Source of the DNA: Gnetum montanum
Lineage: Eukaryota; Streptophyta; Gnetopsida; Gnetales; Gnetaceae
Length of the DNA: 34,735 nucleotides
Reading direction: 5' to 3'
Assembly: GCA_015680685.1 (NCBI GenBank)
Contig: MNCI01026912.1
Location: 585,405 to 620,139, forward strand
Below are positions 1 to 10,179 of this stretch, in pieces (the first letter of the stretch is position 1; each line of letters starts with the position of its first letter). Under the pieces are notes generated by a model. The model saw only the letters and a program-made list of their open reading frames with translations, made no database searches and had not been told where the DNA came from. The position numbers and the translations under genes are program-made.

Positions 1-507
1 GGAATTGAACTTCGAAAAAGTGAAGCTCGTTGTTTTCTCAAAGTAAATTGATGAGTAGCTGGTTGACTAGGGGTAGGAGTATGAGTTCTTTGTTGAAATA
101 TTCCCTAAGAAAAGTCACTCATAAAATGAAAAATAACGGGAAATGTAAAATGCTAATAATCTGTAAAAATTAAAGAAAATAAAAAAAACATTTCAATGCT
201 ATATTTTTTATTTTTTTAATTTAAAAAAATTTAAAAGTAAAATTGAAATTGCAAAATTTCAGAAAAGTAAATTAAAAGTAAAATGATTTAAATCACCTAA
301 ATTAAATTTCAGAAAAACAAATTAAAAGGATTGCTAGAATATAAATTTGGAAATTTTGAAAATTTGAAACTAAAATGGAGCAATAAAACTGAAAATAGGG
401 AGGCAAAAATTAAATAGACAGTAATAAAAAAAATTTCAAGAAAAAGAAACATAAAAGGAAAATAAAGAAAAGGTTAAGAAACTGCCCTCCTTCTAGCACC
501 AAAAAGG
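1..507 (-). other. Leader/internal start of element F, A-rich, no ORF
   Basis: This very A-rich stretch lies just downstream, on the minus strand, of the 3' edge of an LTR at 508. It holds a primer-binding-like site and would be the untranslated leader of a minus-strand retrotransposon that leaves the window. I see no coding sequence in it. Confidence 0.4.
485..501 (-). other. Primer-binding-like site of element F
   Basis: Read on the minus strand this is TGGTGCTAGAAGGAGGG, six bases after the LTR end. A near-identical site with the same six-base spacing lies at 7462-7478. I recall this word as a primer site in some plant gypsy elements but cannot name the tRNA with confidence. Confidence 0.5.
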
Positions 508-1685
508 TGTTGATGCGTAAATTTTGGACACACAAACACCTGTGAAAACTTGTTTTAGGAGATTATCGCCTAGGGCACCTCCCGTATGGGTACGGAAACC
601 CGGGAATAGTCTCAGCTTGAAAGGGCCATGTGACAATAATAATAATCATAATATTTTAAGCAAAATATTAAAAACTTAAATTTGATTTTATGAAAATTCT
701 ATTAAATCTTGGAAAACATAGTAAAATAATTAAAAATCAAAATTAAATATTTGTGTGGCTTTTGAGTAAAATAAATGACAAAAAAAAAAGATAAATTCAA
801 ATTAAAATTAAAATTTTTTTGGTGCTCTAAACAGAAGAAAGATTCAGCCACCATCTCCAGATAGAGGTTAGACGTCCCAGAAGAGGCCCTGATCGCTGCT
901 CAGTGTTAGCTACACCTATGATGGTAGCGACCTCCTCCAGCTTAATCTTTTATATTCAGTCAAACAAAGTATATAGAAATTCTGTATATTGTAGAAATAA
1001 AGGAAGATAAGATAAAGCATCGAGACACAGTTTACGTGAAAATAAAGTTACGTACAAAACCCAAATTCAAGATAACCTCATATAAAAAAAACAAAAAGTA
1101 GATGGACGGTTGCCGCGATCAAATTATACTCGATAAACAAAAACTAAATTGCAAGGATCCATGAAATGGATAAATTGTTCAAAATCAAAGCACAGATTCA
1201 GATAAAACGGAATTCAAAGACAGAATCCTTATTAGAGGAAAACCTCGGAAATTAAAGTAAACCATCAAGAAGATCCTCGTTACCCTAAAAACCCAATCAA
1301 CTGAATCAAAGAAAAACAAGGAATAGAGAAAGATGCTCTCAAAGAAAACAGGTGCTGCCCCCTCTGACCTAAGAAACCCGTCTGTGCCTCCAGATCTGCG
1401 TCTCCAGACTGCCTCTCCAGACTACCTGCCTCCTCTCTTTTTATAGCAGCCCTGAGGGAAACAACCCTAACCCTAAACCGCCAGCCGTCTTTACCACGTA
1501 TTATTTTTGCTTTTTTTTTTGGATTTCTGTTTATTGGTCATCATTGCTGGTTTTTGCTCTTTTTCTCATATCGCTGCTGAAAAAAAACAAAAAAAAAAAA
1601 ACAAAACGAGATCATCCTTATGGGTGGAAGCTTGTTCAACGGTTTAAAATCTATTTTTTTTATGGGCCAACGAAGCCCACCAACA
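508..1685 (-). mobile_element. LTR of element F (likely its 5' LTR)
   Basis: On the plus strand the segment begins TGTTGATGCG and ends CACCAACA, so on the minus strand it runs TGTTGG to CAACA, the usual TG...CA form with short inverted tips. On the minus strand a TATAAAAAG box lies at about 1436-1445. A primer-binding-like site directly follows the end at 508, which makes this a 5' LTR in minus orientation. The partner LTR and target duplication lie outside the window, so the right boundary rests only on the terminal bases. The internal DNA has no coding content that I recognise. Confidence 0.5.
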
Positions 1686-1817
1686 CATGAACAATGGCCA
1701 TGTGCAAGCTCATGGCGCTCTATTTTTAAATTTTTATTTTATATATATATATATTTTTATATTAAACTCGTTCAAATAAGGCCCTATGCCTAGCATGGGT
1801 GAGGTTGGCCTCAATAG

Positions 1818-2049
1818 AATGTCTTGAGGTAGAAAAAGAAAGTTACTAAAAAATTACAACTAAAATATCTTAAGGTAGAAAAAGAAAGTTACTGGGAAAT
1901 TATAGCTAGAATATCTTGAGGTAGAAAAAGAAAGTTACCAAAAAATTATAGCTAAAATATCTTGAGGCAAAAAAGAAAGTTATCGAAAAATTATAGCCAA
2001 AATATCTTGAGATAAAAAAAGAAAGTTACTAGAAAATTATAGCCAGAAT
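1818..2049. repeat. 46-bp tandem repeat, five copies
   Basis: Five head-to-tail copies of a roughly 46-bp A-rich unit start with AATATCTTGAGG and contain GAAAGTTAC and AAATTATAGC. Copies differ by point changes and one-base indels. The array directly abuts the C-terminal end of the PPR relic. An (AT)n run lies just upstream at about 1740-1755. No function is visible. Confidence 0.85.
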
Positions 2050-2059
2050 TTGATGTATA

Positions 2060-2450
2060 AAATTTATATGTCAGATTCTAGCTATAATTATGGGCATTCG
2101 CAGGAAAAGCTCCTATGCTTCATCCATGCGCTCGCATTGGGCACATGCTGGAATCATGCAATTCTAAGAGGTAGTATTTCTACAAGAAATTTTGTCAAAC
2201 AGATAACAACCTTCCTCGGTTCTGTAGTTTTGAAGCAACCTTGACAACATCATATTCCAAGAAATTTGAGGTTTGTTAGTTGTTTGCTTGAACAAATGCA
2301 ATGCATCATCAATTTGGTTTCTGCATAAGTAGTGGAATAGCCTTGCTATCCATGAGATCAAGTTAAACTCTACCATTTTGGCCGTGATTTTCCACACTTT
2401 AACATTTGTAGAGTTGAAAGTCATTCAAAGGCTTGATCTCTCTAGTTTCT
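2060..2450 (-). pseudogene. PPR (PLS-type pentatricopeptide) protein relic
   Basis: The minus strand encodes a run typical of plant organelle RNA-binding PPR proteins. It has the pattern IDDALHLFKQ, then ISWNMMLSRLLQN, then CYLFDKISCRNTTS, followed after a stop by NCMIPACAQCERMDEA and ELFLRMP. These match two to three 31-36 residue PPR repeats, each ending in an LF...MP-like helix and starting with SWN. Two in-frame TAG codons sit where Trp is usual, so it is broken. The open part is 2164-2424. No DYW or E domain and no start are seen, only an internal fragment. It lies between the truncated end of element B and the 46-bp tandem array, so it is either old host sequence or a captured fragment. 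Confidence 0.7.
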
Positions 2451-2589
2451 AAAGGCACAATTTAATTGTTTGAATTCAGAAATGAAATATACATAAATTC
2501 GACTTCAAAAATGCATTTCCATGCTGTTGTTGATGAGAAAAAATTTTAAATGCCTAAATCAATGCTTAACTCACAAAATTAATGATCCC

Positions 2590-2713
2590 CCAATGCATAG
2601 TTTGATGCATCTGTCATAACATGCAATGGTGTAGACCAATCAGGTAATTGTAGAATTGAAGTTTCTATAAGTTTTTCCTTCGGCTGTTGGAATGCTTTTT
2701 CACATTCCTTAAT
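2590..2713 (-). pseudogene. pol: RNase H start of element B pol (left part)
   Basis: The minus strand reads KECEKAF, then EKLIETSILQLPDWSTP and HVMTDASNYALG. This is the connection from RT to RNase H in Ty3/gypsy pol, with the first RNase H aspartate in TDAS. It is the direct continuation of the RT that ends at 10175; element A lies between them. After ALG, at about 2590, similarity stops. The rest of RNase H, integrase and the 3' LTR of B are missing from the window, so B is truncated here. Confidence 0.85.
2709..2713. repeat. Left target-site duplication of element A (TTAAT)
   Basis: TTAAT before A pairs with TTGAC after it at 10175-10179; the two differences are G-to-A and C-to-T. With A and one copy removed, the B pol frame continues across the site, which supports this as a decayed 5-bp duplication. 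Confidence 0.6.
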
Positions 2714-2880
2714 TGATGAGAGCAATTACTCTAGTGGTTTATTCTAATTATTAGAGCAATTACTCTAGCAGTTTATTCTAATTATTAGAGCAGTTACTCT
2801 AGTGGTTTATTCTAATTATTAGAGCAGTTACTCTAGCAGTTTATTCTAATNCTTACTCTAATTATTAGAGTAGTTGCTCC
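2714..2880 (+). repeat. U3 tandem array of 34-bp units with palindromic core
   Basis: About four copies of a 34-bp unit contain TTACTCTAG and TTTATTCTAATTATTAGAG. The piece CTCTAATTATTAGAG is a palindrome. The 3' LTR has about three units. The array lies directly upstream of the TATA box, as expected for enhancer repeats. Confidence 0.85.
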
Positions 2881-2886
2881 CAAGCC

Positions 2887-2894
2887 TATAAATA
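2887..2894 (+). promoter_or_regulatory. TATA box of A 5' LTR
   Basis: TATAAATA lies just after the U3 repeats; the same box is at 9427-9434 in the 3' LTR. It is the likely Pol II promoter of the element. Confidence 0.7.
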
Positions 2895-3640
2895 CACTGC
2901 CCAAGCGCACAATTGGAAAGAAGTCTTTTAGCAGTCAAGTAGCGAAACTCTTGTAGTCTGTTAGAGTATTTTCCAAGTGCCCGCAGTAGGAGGTTGAAGT
3001 GTGGATGGATCTTTATTCAAGCATTGTGTACCTGAGCACCCCTTGTGTATGGTAATAAAGACGAGCTCTTTGATTCATCCTTGCAGCACTTGAGATTTTT
3101 TTTCTTACACATTTCTTTTATTTTATTTTCTTATGCATTTATTTTATTTTATTTTATTTTATGCACTTTACATTTATGTTATTAGTGTAGCAATTCATTA
3201 AGCAACTCGTTAAATTACACTCAGTACAATCACTTCGAGCCTAGGTGTAACACTTAATAACCCAGTAACAATTAGCGTTTGGTAATCCTAGTAGTGTTGC
3301 ACTAGTTCAAGATGTGTACAACAAGTGAGAACAAATGTTGGTGTTAGGATTAGTTAGAACTTAGTTAGTGAGTAGTTAAGATAAATTAGTCACTTAGTTA
3401 CCTCTCTCCTTCCCTACTAGCGCAGGACATAAAAACATAAAAGCTATAAAAATTATATGCCTCAAGCTTACTTAACCATACGATCATGACATACAGGTTA
3501 GCTTGAGAAGACAACGATCAACCAACCTTTCCTTGTTCCACAAGGGTGCATAAGCACTTAGTCCTTGGAATTCAACTGAATCATGTGTGAAATGCTCGTA
3601 TTCGTATGGTTGAGCGTAGGGGTACCTCGTCACTCATCAT

Positions 3641-3658
3641 TGACATCGTTGCCGGGGA
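3641..3658 (+). other. Primer-binding site of A (tRNA-Asp type)
   Basis: TGACATCGTTGCCGGGGA lies two bases after the LTR end. It resembles the TGGCGCCGTTGCCGGGGA site that, from memory, is complementary to the tRNA-Asp 3' end in Athila-type elements. Differences are transitions. Confidence 0.75.
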
Positions 3659-3775
3659 CTTAGTTATTTGTGCGCTAACTATAACATAGGAAATCATTTA
3701 CATCATTGGAACGAATCCTTAGAGTTGATTGAGAAAATAATAAACAAGAATATATTGCACACTAAACAGACAAGT

Positions 3776-6198
3776 ATGTCTCCTTCTTCGTATGAAAGAG
3801 CCTCACCACCTAGGTTTGAAACAGAAAATAGTTGGTAGTGTAATACACATGACATTGATCTGCCAGTCCCTCAATAAGTTCTAGTGATATATATTCATCC
3901 CGATGAGTATATACCAAACTTTACCTTTATCCTCCATCAAGATGAACAACTGTGTTGGCGAGACTTAGAGGGTAACATAGTGTTACCTCTCGATTGTTCA
4001 ATCCTAAGCATGCTTCTTCGTGCTGTCACATAAATTGGCATGCCACACTTACATGCAGAATACATTGTGTAAGACCATGACTTAAGAGAATACTGTCCCA
4101 CAGAGGCACAACATCAAAGGGACTTGCAACAGGAGAGACATCATAAGTCTTTGAAGGGTAAGTGGTCCCAGGATGCCCCACATGTCTTAAGCAAAAATGA
4201 GGGTGGTGAACCTACCTCAGGCAATCGCCCACACAACGATGTTCCTTCCCTTGACTTTGGTCAAGGGGTTGTGTATCAAAACCTTCATTCCACTATTTTT
4301 AACCTAGGTTTTGATACCCATGAGCATAAAGGATCCAAAAAAGGGGACACGAACTCATGATAAAGGTTGACATTCTGATCACAATCGTGATCAAGGTCAA
4401 GACCACTGAAGAGAAGGTGGTAGACACCATCATGGTGATGGTTCTTATTCTTCTTCACCTTCATCCTCTCCTTCAATATCTGGATGCGGTCATAAAGAAA
4501 AAGACCATGGGGATAAAGGTAGGCAAAGTGGAAGTCATAGACAAAATAGCTAAAAAAGGGGACGAGGGCACTCTAGAGAGTCATGACATAGAAGAAGGGA
4601 GAGTAGGGAACAACGTAAGTATCATAGATGTCATGGATGAGATGATCACAATGAACCCCTACTCACTACTCGAAGTATGTTGGACATAATTGAGGCTATT
4701 AGAATTCCAACAAGGCACCAGAAAGATAGTAGGATCAAGAAATTAGATATGAATAATATCCCATGATTTGAAGGGGGATACAACGCTAATCCTCAGAATC
4801 ACTTACAAGCATTCCATGATGCATGTGCCTTACAAAATATAGAGAATGAATGGAAAAAAATTAAGTTATTCCTGTGGACACTAGTTAAAGAAGTAGTACT
4901 AGTCCTTAGAACTAGAATCTATTCATAGATGGAGTACTATGTTATAGTTATTCAATGATAAGTACCAAACGTACTCTCGAGTGTCTAACTTGCGAAAGCA
5001 AATCCAAGGTTGGAAACAAGGAGGACATGAACCCTAGGATGCTGCCATGGGATGATACTATGCACTATTACATCATTGTCTTGGTCATAGTTATTCGCAA
5101 AGGGATCAACTACGCCATTTTGTGGATGGGCTTAGGCATGAAACGAGAAGAACCCTTGGGACTTATGCCCAAGGGAGACTATCCAAGCTTAGGTTCCATC
5201 AAATTCAAAGACTATTGGAGCAAGTTGCTAAGGAAGAAGATGAGCTACAGAAGAGAGAAAGTATGGAAGAGTATAATTGAGATCCTTCTCTTTGGAAAAG
5301 GGGAGTAAGATTTTGTAAGGATGAAGAAGAGTCACCACTCGAAGAGATGGTGAATAGGAAAACTTTGCCTATCCAAAAGATGACATCAGAAGTTTCGGCA
5401 AAGGTAGACCAAATCTGAGATTCCCTAGACAATAGATTTCAAATTGTTCTTAAAATAGTAGAGAAGTCTAGAGAGCAAGGTAGTGATCATGAAAAAAGAA
5501 AAAATAGAGAAGCTAAACATGCACGTAGCAAGGGTAAGGGCAACGTTGCCATCATTAAAGAGGTTGTGGAGTCAGAAACAGAAAATGATAATGAATGCGA
5601 GATATGTCAATATGACCATCCTAAGGGATGTTGCCCTGTAATCTCACATCTGTAGGAGTCTAGGGTGTATGCACTAAACCCACAATTGAACAAACAACAA
5701 GCACCCCAAAGGTTACCTTATCCTCAAGGTAACCCAAGACAGTTCCACCAACCCTTAATGTACTATCCCAATGGAACTCCACCACAACTGATTGAGCAGT
5801 ATCAATAGTGGAAGCACCCACAATCATGGGAAATGCCACCACTAAGGCAAAAATATCCTTACTGGCAACCTGACCTATATGGATATTACGTGTAGTAGCT
5901 AATCTTCCCATGTGACTCTACTGGTTATGTCACTCCTCAAACTTACTATCAAGCCTGCAAGTATTATGGGACTCCCTCTTCTAGAGGTGATATTTCACAA
6001 GCATATCAGCCTTCTCATCCAGCTGCATCTCTTCCACCAATAGCTCCACTACCACCTACTCCTGCGATGCAAGGTGAAACCCCTACCTAGCTGTAGCAAT
6101 GTAACGCCACAAGGGCTATTAAATTTGAACTTACTATTGGTACCAACAACCACAGGAAGAAAAGACCTTTCTTTAGAACCAACAGTCCAACCAAGCCC
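3776..6198 (+). pseudogene. gag: gag relic of element A
   Basis: The likely start is ATG 3776 (MSPSSYERASPPRF), matching the start of gag in B (MSSSHRSDSPPKF). An Arg/Ser/Gly/His-rich stretch follows (about 4124-4660), then the capsid-like core from about 4677 with NHLQAFHDACALQNIEN, a retrotransposon gag (pfam03732-like) signature. A zinc knuckle, CEICQYDHPKGCC, is at 5596-5634 with C-x2-C-x3-H-x4-C spacing. A Pro/Tyr/Gln-rich tail ends near the shared KRPFFR motif. Several stops (first at about 3836) and at least two frame changes break it. Gag would form the particle and bind RNA. The same domain order occurs in B and C. Confidence 0.85.
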
Positions 6199-6730
6199 TT
6201 GCAATCACAAGTGGCTGATTCCTTAGACGCCTCAGTATCAATCAAAATTTCAAAGCCCCCTTCAACCCAATCACCACACTCAATGCATATGGTCATGCTA
6301 ACACATGCCATCATTGATTGGATCAAAGCTATCCACATTCCGAGGAAATTCTCTGATCTTGAGAGTCCTATGATATACTTACAAATTGCTGAAAATGCAC
6401 CATGCAAGGCTCTTTTGGATTCAGGTTCTAGTGTCAACTTGATTTCTCAAGAAATGTACAAGGCCTAGAACCTGCCTCCATTGAAAAAGAGCAACATCCA
6501 TCTAGACTTGGCCAACCAGTCCATCATTATCCCATTGGGACTAGTGGAAGACATTGTTACCACTATTTGTAGGTGCTTGTACCCAACTGACTTCCTAGTA
6601 ATTTAGGTAAACAATGGTAAGGGGGACTTCCCAATCATAATGGGAAGAGCATGGCTAAACACCATCGACACACCTAGGAATTTGTGATCTTTCCTTAGAA
6701 ATATCAAAGGAAAATACATTCAGAAAGATT
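6199..6730 (+). pseudogene. pol: Aspartic protease relic of element A
   Basis: An open stretch, 6199-6468, ends with the retropepsin active site LLDSGSSVNLISQEMY; the catalytic Asp codon is at 6418-6420. After a TAG at 6466 the frame continues with LKKSNIHLDLA, a TAG at about 6603, then IIMGRAWLNT, the usual C-terminal protease signature in plant gypsy elements. The active site DSG is intact but stops break the protein. It lies in a different frame from the gag start. B has the homologous protease at 11560-11930; C has none. Confidence 0.85.
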
Positions 6731-7035
6731 GAGAAGAAGAAAGTTTCGTGCATCGCATATAGTAACACAAGGTGTAATTGGATGCAGAGGTCATGGTTTA
6801 TGCAAAGTTTAGCATTGCTTGCATGCAATCAGTGTGCACAAGTGATTAACATACAAAGATGCCTTTATGTAGCAGCCACACGACAGGAAGACACCCTGTG
6901 GCTGACAGGTGATTAAGAAAGCAGTTCACTCATATGCATGGAACCAACTGAGAGTTTGACTTGCACTTACATCGATAGCATAAACTCATTAGAGCAAGTC
7001 CATCGCCATCTTCCAAACCTTAACCTTGAAAATAT
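6731..7035 (+). pseudogene. Protease-to-RT spacer of A, homologous to B
   Basis: The nucleotide sequence matches B's minus strand at about 11260-11560, including GTGCATCG and the coding piece MEPTESLTCTY versus MDPTKSVTCTY in B. It is the last part of A that aligns with B. A small open frame at 6938-7141 starts in it and runs past the junction into foreign DNA, so that frame is a chimera, not a gene. Confidence 0.65.
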
Positions 7036-7484
7036 CAACCGGGGGAAGTTGTACTCTTCCGGAGTCATGACGGTGAATACAGGATTCTTGCCCTTGACCT
7101 CAACGAATGACACGATGGCCCCTGAGGTCCTATTGCACTAGAAGCTGGTTCGGTGGTGACGATGGGATTTACGGATGTGGCACCTGAGTCGATGGTGATG
7201 ATAGTGGCAGTGGTTGCATATGCAGAATCCATTTCTCAGATAGGTTAATGACAACAAACGACAGGATCTAAGAGGCGACAGCCAAACAGAACTATGATTA
7301 GGCTTTTTACCATGTAGGATTCCAAAGGAATCGTTGCTATGACCAATCTACACCACACGAATTTTCGTAAACTTCCCTAGAGGTATCACGTTTAAGTTTT
7401 TATGGACGTGGGTATAGATCGCTTACAGGGCTACTCGTAAAATACAGATTGGAGGTTCAGGCCCTCCTTCTAGCGCTAGAAAAC
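7035..7484 (-). mobile_element. Element H fragment: 5' internal region on the minus strand
   Basis: From right to left on the minus strand: a primer-binding-like site (7462-7478), a leader, then an ATG at 7230-7232 opening MDSAYATTATIITIDSGAT. A second frame further left reads VEVKGKNPVFTVM. This looks like the start of a gag of another family, cut off at about 7035 where A homology ends. H is antisense to A. I cannot assign its family beyond the primer site it shares with F. Confidence 0.4.
7462..7478 (-). other. Primer-binding-like site of H
   Basis: On the minus strand this is TAGCGCTAGAAGGAGGG, six bases after an LTR-like end (CGTTACA at 7485-7491). Its spacing and sequence match the site of F at 485-501. 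Confidence 0.5.
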
Positions 7485-8352
7485 TGTAACGACGGAAAAC
7501 ATCGGTCGCTGGAAAATACCGAACGAAACTTGTGTACACAGTCTTAACCACGGATCCGTGCGAGGGCTGTGCTGGAGAAAACAAATCCGCGGTGCCCTAA
7601 ACGGTCTTGTCGATCAGACAGGGACTTACTCAATCAGTAAATTGATGAATATTGTGATAATATGTGTATTATATGGATATTCTGTGAAATAATTTGATTC
7701 GATAAATCGTAAAAGGAGTGAAAAATGATGTAAATGAATTGAAATAACGACAACGTCAACGCGACAAGGAGGATCAGATTTAAGACGAATGCGCAATTGC
7801 AAGATCTATGTTTTGACCTGAAGACTGAGTATATTGTATACAAAGTTCCAATGGCAGACTCCGCTTATCTTGTGCTAAGGATACACAAAATAACAAGAAA
7901 ACTGTTCAACAAGGAGTACAGAATCAAGCCCGGTCTACCTCGTAAGCCAAAGATGGGATGCAAGGATGGTCAAGCCTGGGTGTCTATCGATCAACTGTTT
8001 CTGATCAATAGTTCTTGTCAACTACACCAGATAATCTCTCAATCTCTGATATGCTCCCTTTGGCTTGGGTAGCCTCTGCTCCAAACTACTAATGATCGCC
8101 AAAGGACCGATCACTCCTGCTGCCAATATTCAAGCAAATGCCTTCTGTCTCTGCTCAAAAGGTGATAGTTGTCAAAAAAGCCCAAGATGATCCCCTTTAG
8201 ATCTTTGCCAACTGGAGTATTTATAGGTTCAGTAGTACGTGGAGAAGGCATGGTCTTGATGGCATGTGTCTCAACCTTCACAATACCATTGACTTGGTGA
8301 AATTTATGTTGAAACTGGTCATGTCGCATCACGTCTTTTGGAAAAGGAGGCA
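7485..8352 (-). other. Probable LTR of H and adjoining unidentified DNA
   Basis: The segment starts TGTAACG at 7485, giving CGTTACA as an LTR 3' end on the minus strand next to the primer site. No second LTR or clear right end is visible. Small open frames occur (7797-8072 plus, 8111-8353 minus) but I recognise neither, and neither has supporting context. Base composition looks less AT-rich than the rest of A. Confidence 0.35.
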
Positions 8353-8910
8353 AAGTACGCTGTCAACCACTTCCGTTGAACCTGCTTCATGATTATGCAC
8401 AATACGCTCATCAGCGTATCGTGCGTGTGGATAGCAGGTGTGTATCATGTACTGCTTTAGCCGGCTTTAGGCTGTATTACGCTCGTTTACGCTGCATCAC
8501 GTGGCAAAGCGTAACAGAGCATGGAAGTAGTTGATTCAAGCTGTTTTACGCTCCTTTACGCTGCAAAGCATAATAGAGCGTAAAAAATGGTCAACTTTAC
8601 AATAAATTACGCTTGCCTACGCTGCATAGCGTAATGAGCGTAAAGCGACCAATCTGCAAAAAAAGGAGAAATCAATCTACTGCACTTCCTTGGACTCTGA
8701 CTTTGCTTTCCTTGAAGCTCGTTACGCTACTCTGCATAACAGAGCGTAAAATCAACCCTGAACAAAAGACTTAGCAGAATATGCGACAAGTCTTTAAACT
8801 TTATACTTCGTCAAAATTGTCGAAGTAAGTTACTTTCTGATATCGGGCTATGTTAAACAGAGTTACGCTGAGCGACACTACGCTATGTTGCGTAATGTAG
8901 CCTAAAGAGA
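8353..8910. repeat. Array of TTACGCT / AGCGTAA inverted words
   Basis: Twelve exact copies lie in 8477-8869. TTACGCT is at 8477, 8487, 8546, 8556, 8607, 8722 and 8863. AGCGTAA is at 8508, 8577, 8628, 8637 and 8743. The spacing pattern +0, +10, +31 recurs with a period of about 61-69 bp, so each module can fold into a hairpin. ATACGCT/AGCGTAT flank a perfect small palindrome at 8402-8419. The array lies 0.4 kb upstream of A's 3' LTR. It resembles the U3 palindrome arrays of the related LTRs in style but uses a different word. Confidence 0.8.
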
Positions 8911-9059
8911 GAAAACAAAGTAAGGTGGAAATCTCTAAGAGACTTGGAGACTTGATGTTGCACACCTCTTTGCCTTGTTCTGTTTTCTAGATTTCTGTCG
9001 CGAACTTTTTGCCCGAATCGTGAATCTTTGCCTTAGGCCGATTCGCAATTTCCACGGTG

Positions 9060-9278
9060 TTTCAGTTGCCAAATAAAGGCTTGGATGCCATTTATGTACG
9101 AGTGTTTACCACAATGTTCATGAATACTAATGTTGTAATATGCTTATTAATCCATTCATTGGACACGTTGAGTCTGTCATCCCATTCCACCATCAGTTGT
9201 CAATTAGTCAATAATCTCATACATTTCCAATATTTTGTAAGGAACTCGAGGACGAATTTTCATTCAGTTTTGGGGGTA
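9060..9278 (+). other. Conserved 3' untranslated end and polypurine tract of A
   Basis: This stretch resembles 29143-29341 of element C (shared TTGCCAAATAA, CCAATATTTTGTAA and GAACTC). It ends in TTTTGGGGGTA just before the LTR, the likely polypurine primer for plus-strand synthesis. A 74-codon open frame at 9057-9281 is incidental. Confidence 0.7.
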
Positions 9279-10174
9279 TGATGAGAGTGGTTACTCTAGC
9301 GGTTTATTCTAATTATTAGAGTAGTTACTTTAGCGGTTTATTCTAATTATTAGAGCAATTACTCTAGTGGTTTATTCTAATTATTAGAGTGGTTACTCTA
9401 ATTATTAGAGTAGTTTCTCCCAAGCTTATAAATATTGTGCCCAGGCGCACAATTGGAAAGAAGTCTTTTAGTAGTCAAGTAGCGAAACTCTTGTAGTCTG
9501 TTAAAGTATTTTCCAAGTGGCTGCAACAGGAGGTCGAAGTGTGGATGGATCTTTATTCGAGCATTGTGTACCTAAGCACACCTTGTGTATGGCAATAAAG
9601 ACGAGCTCTTTAATTCATCCTTTCAGCACTTGAGATTTGTTTTCTTACACATTTATTTTATTTTATTTTCTTATGCATTTATTTTATTTTATTTTATGCA
9701 CTTTACATTTATGTTATTAGTGTAGCAATTCATTAAGCAAATCGTTAAATTACACTTAGTATGATCACTTCGAGCATGCGTGTAACACTTAGTAACCTAG
9801 TAATGATTAGCGTTTCATAATCCCAATAGTGTTGCACTGGTTCAAGATGTGTACGACAAGTGAGAATGGATGCTAGTGTTAGGATTAGTTAGAACTTAGT
9901 TAATGAGTAGTTAAGATAAATTAGTCACTTAGTTACCTCTCTCCTTCCCTACTAGCGTAGGACATAAAAACATAAAAGCTATAAAATTCATATGCCTCAA
10001 GCTTACTTAACCATACAATCATGACATATAGGTAAGCTTGGGAAGATAATGATTAACCAACCCTTCCTTGTTCCACAAGGGCGCAGAAGCACTTAGTCCT
10101 TGGAATTTGACCAGATCGTGCATGAAACGCTCATATTCTTATGGTTGAGCGTAGGGGTACCTCGCCACTCATCA
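9279..10174 (+). mobile_element. 3' LTR of element A
   Basis: This is a direct repeat of 2714-3639, shorter by about one U3 unit. TATAAATA is at 9427-9434 and the end is CCACTCATCA. B's RT follows at once on the opposite strand. Confidence 0.9.
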
Positions 10175-10179
10175 TTGAC
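10175..10179. repeat. Right target-site duplication of element A (TTGAC)
   Basis: It pairs with TTAAT at 2709-2713 with two transitions. Confidence 0.6.

Larger units (their letters stand above)
2714..3639 (+). mobile_element. 5' LTR of element A
   Basis: It begins TGATGAG and ends ACTCATCA and is repeated, with point differences and one fewer U3 unit, at 9279-10174. U3 is a tandem array (2714-2880), followed by a TATAAATA box, then R-U5 with the GTAATCC motif and the conserved U5 end that all related LTRs here share. An ambiguous base (n) is at 2851. Confidence 0.9.
2714..10174 (+). mobile_element. Element A: Ty3/gypsy-like, gag-protease only, chimeric interior
   Basis: Two direct LTRs (2714-3639 and 9279-10174) share TGATGAG...CTCATCA ends. 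A primer site follows the first and a G-rich polypurine stretch precedes the second. The interior has broken gag and protease frames related to B up to about 7035. RT, RNase H and integrase are absent; unrelated DNA occupies about 7035-9060. The last 200 bp before the 3' LTR resemble the same place in element C. It is inserted antisense into B. It would have needed another element's RT and integrase. Confidence 0.85.

Noticed and set aside
1464-1478. CCCTAACCCTAAA, telomere-like
   Set aside because: Only about two units, inside an LTR; not a telomere or interstitial array.
2714-2880. CRISPR-like regular repeats
   Set aside because: Units are contiguous with no unique spacers and recur in both LTRs of a plant retrotransposon.
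5596-5634. Novel zinc-knuckle spacing
   Set aside because: The C-x2-C-x3-H-x4-C form is, as far as I recall, common in plant Athila/Tat-type gag, so it supports the lineage rather than being new.
6938-7141. 67-codon plus frame
   Set aside because: Starts in A's protease-RT spacer and runs into foreign DNA; a chimera with no independent support.
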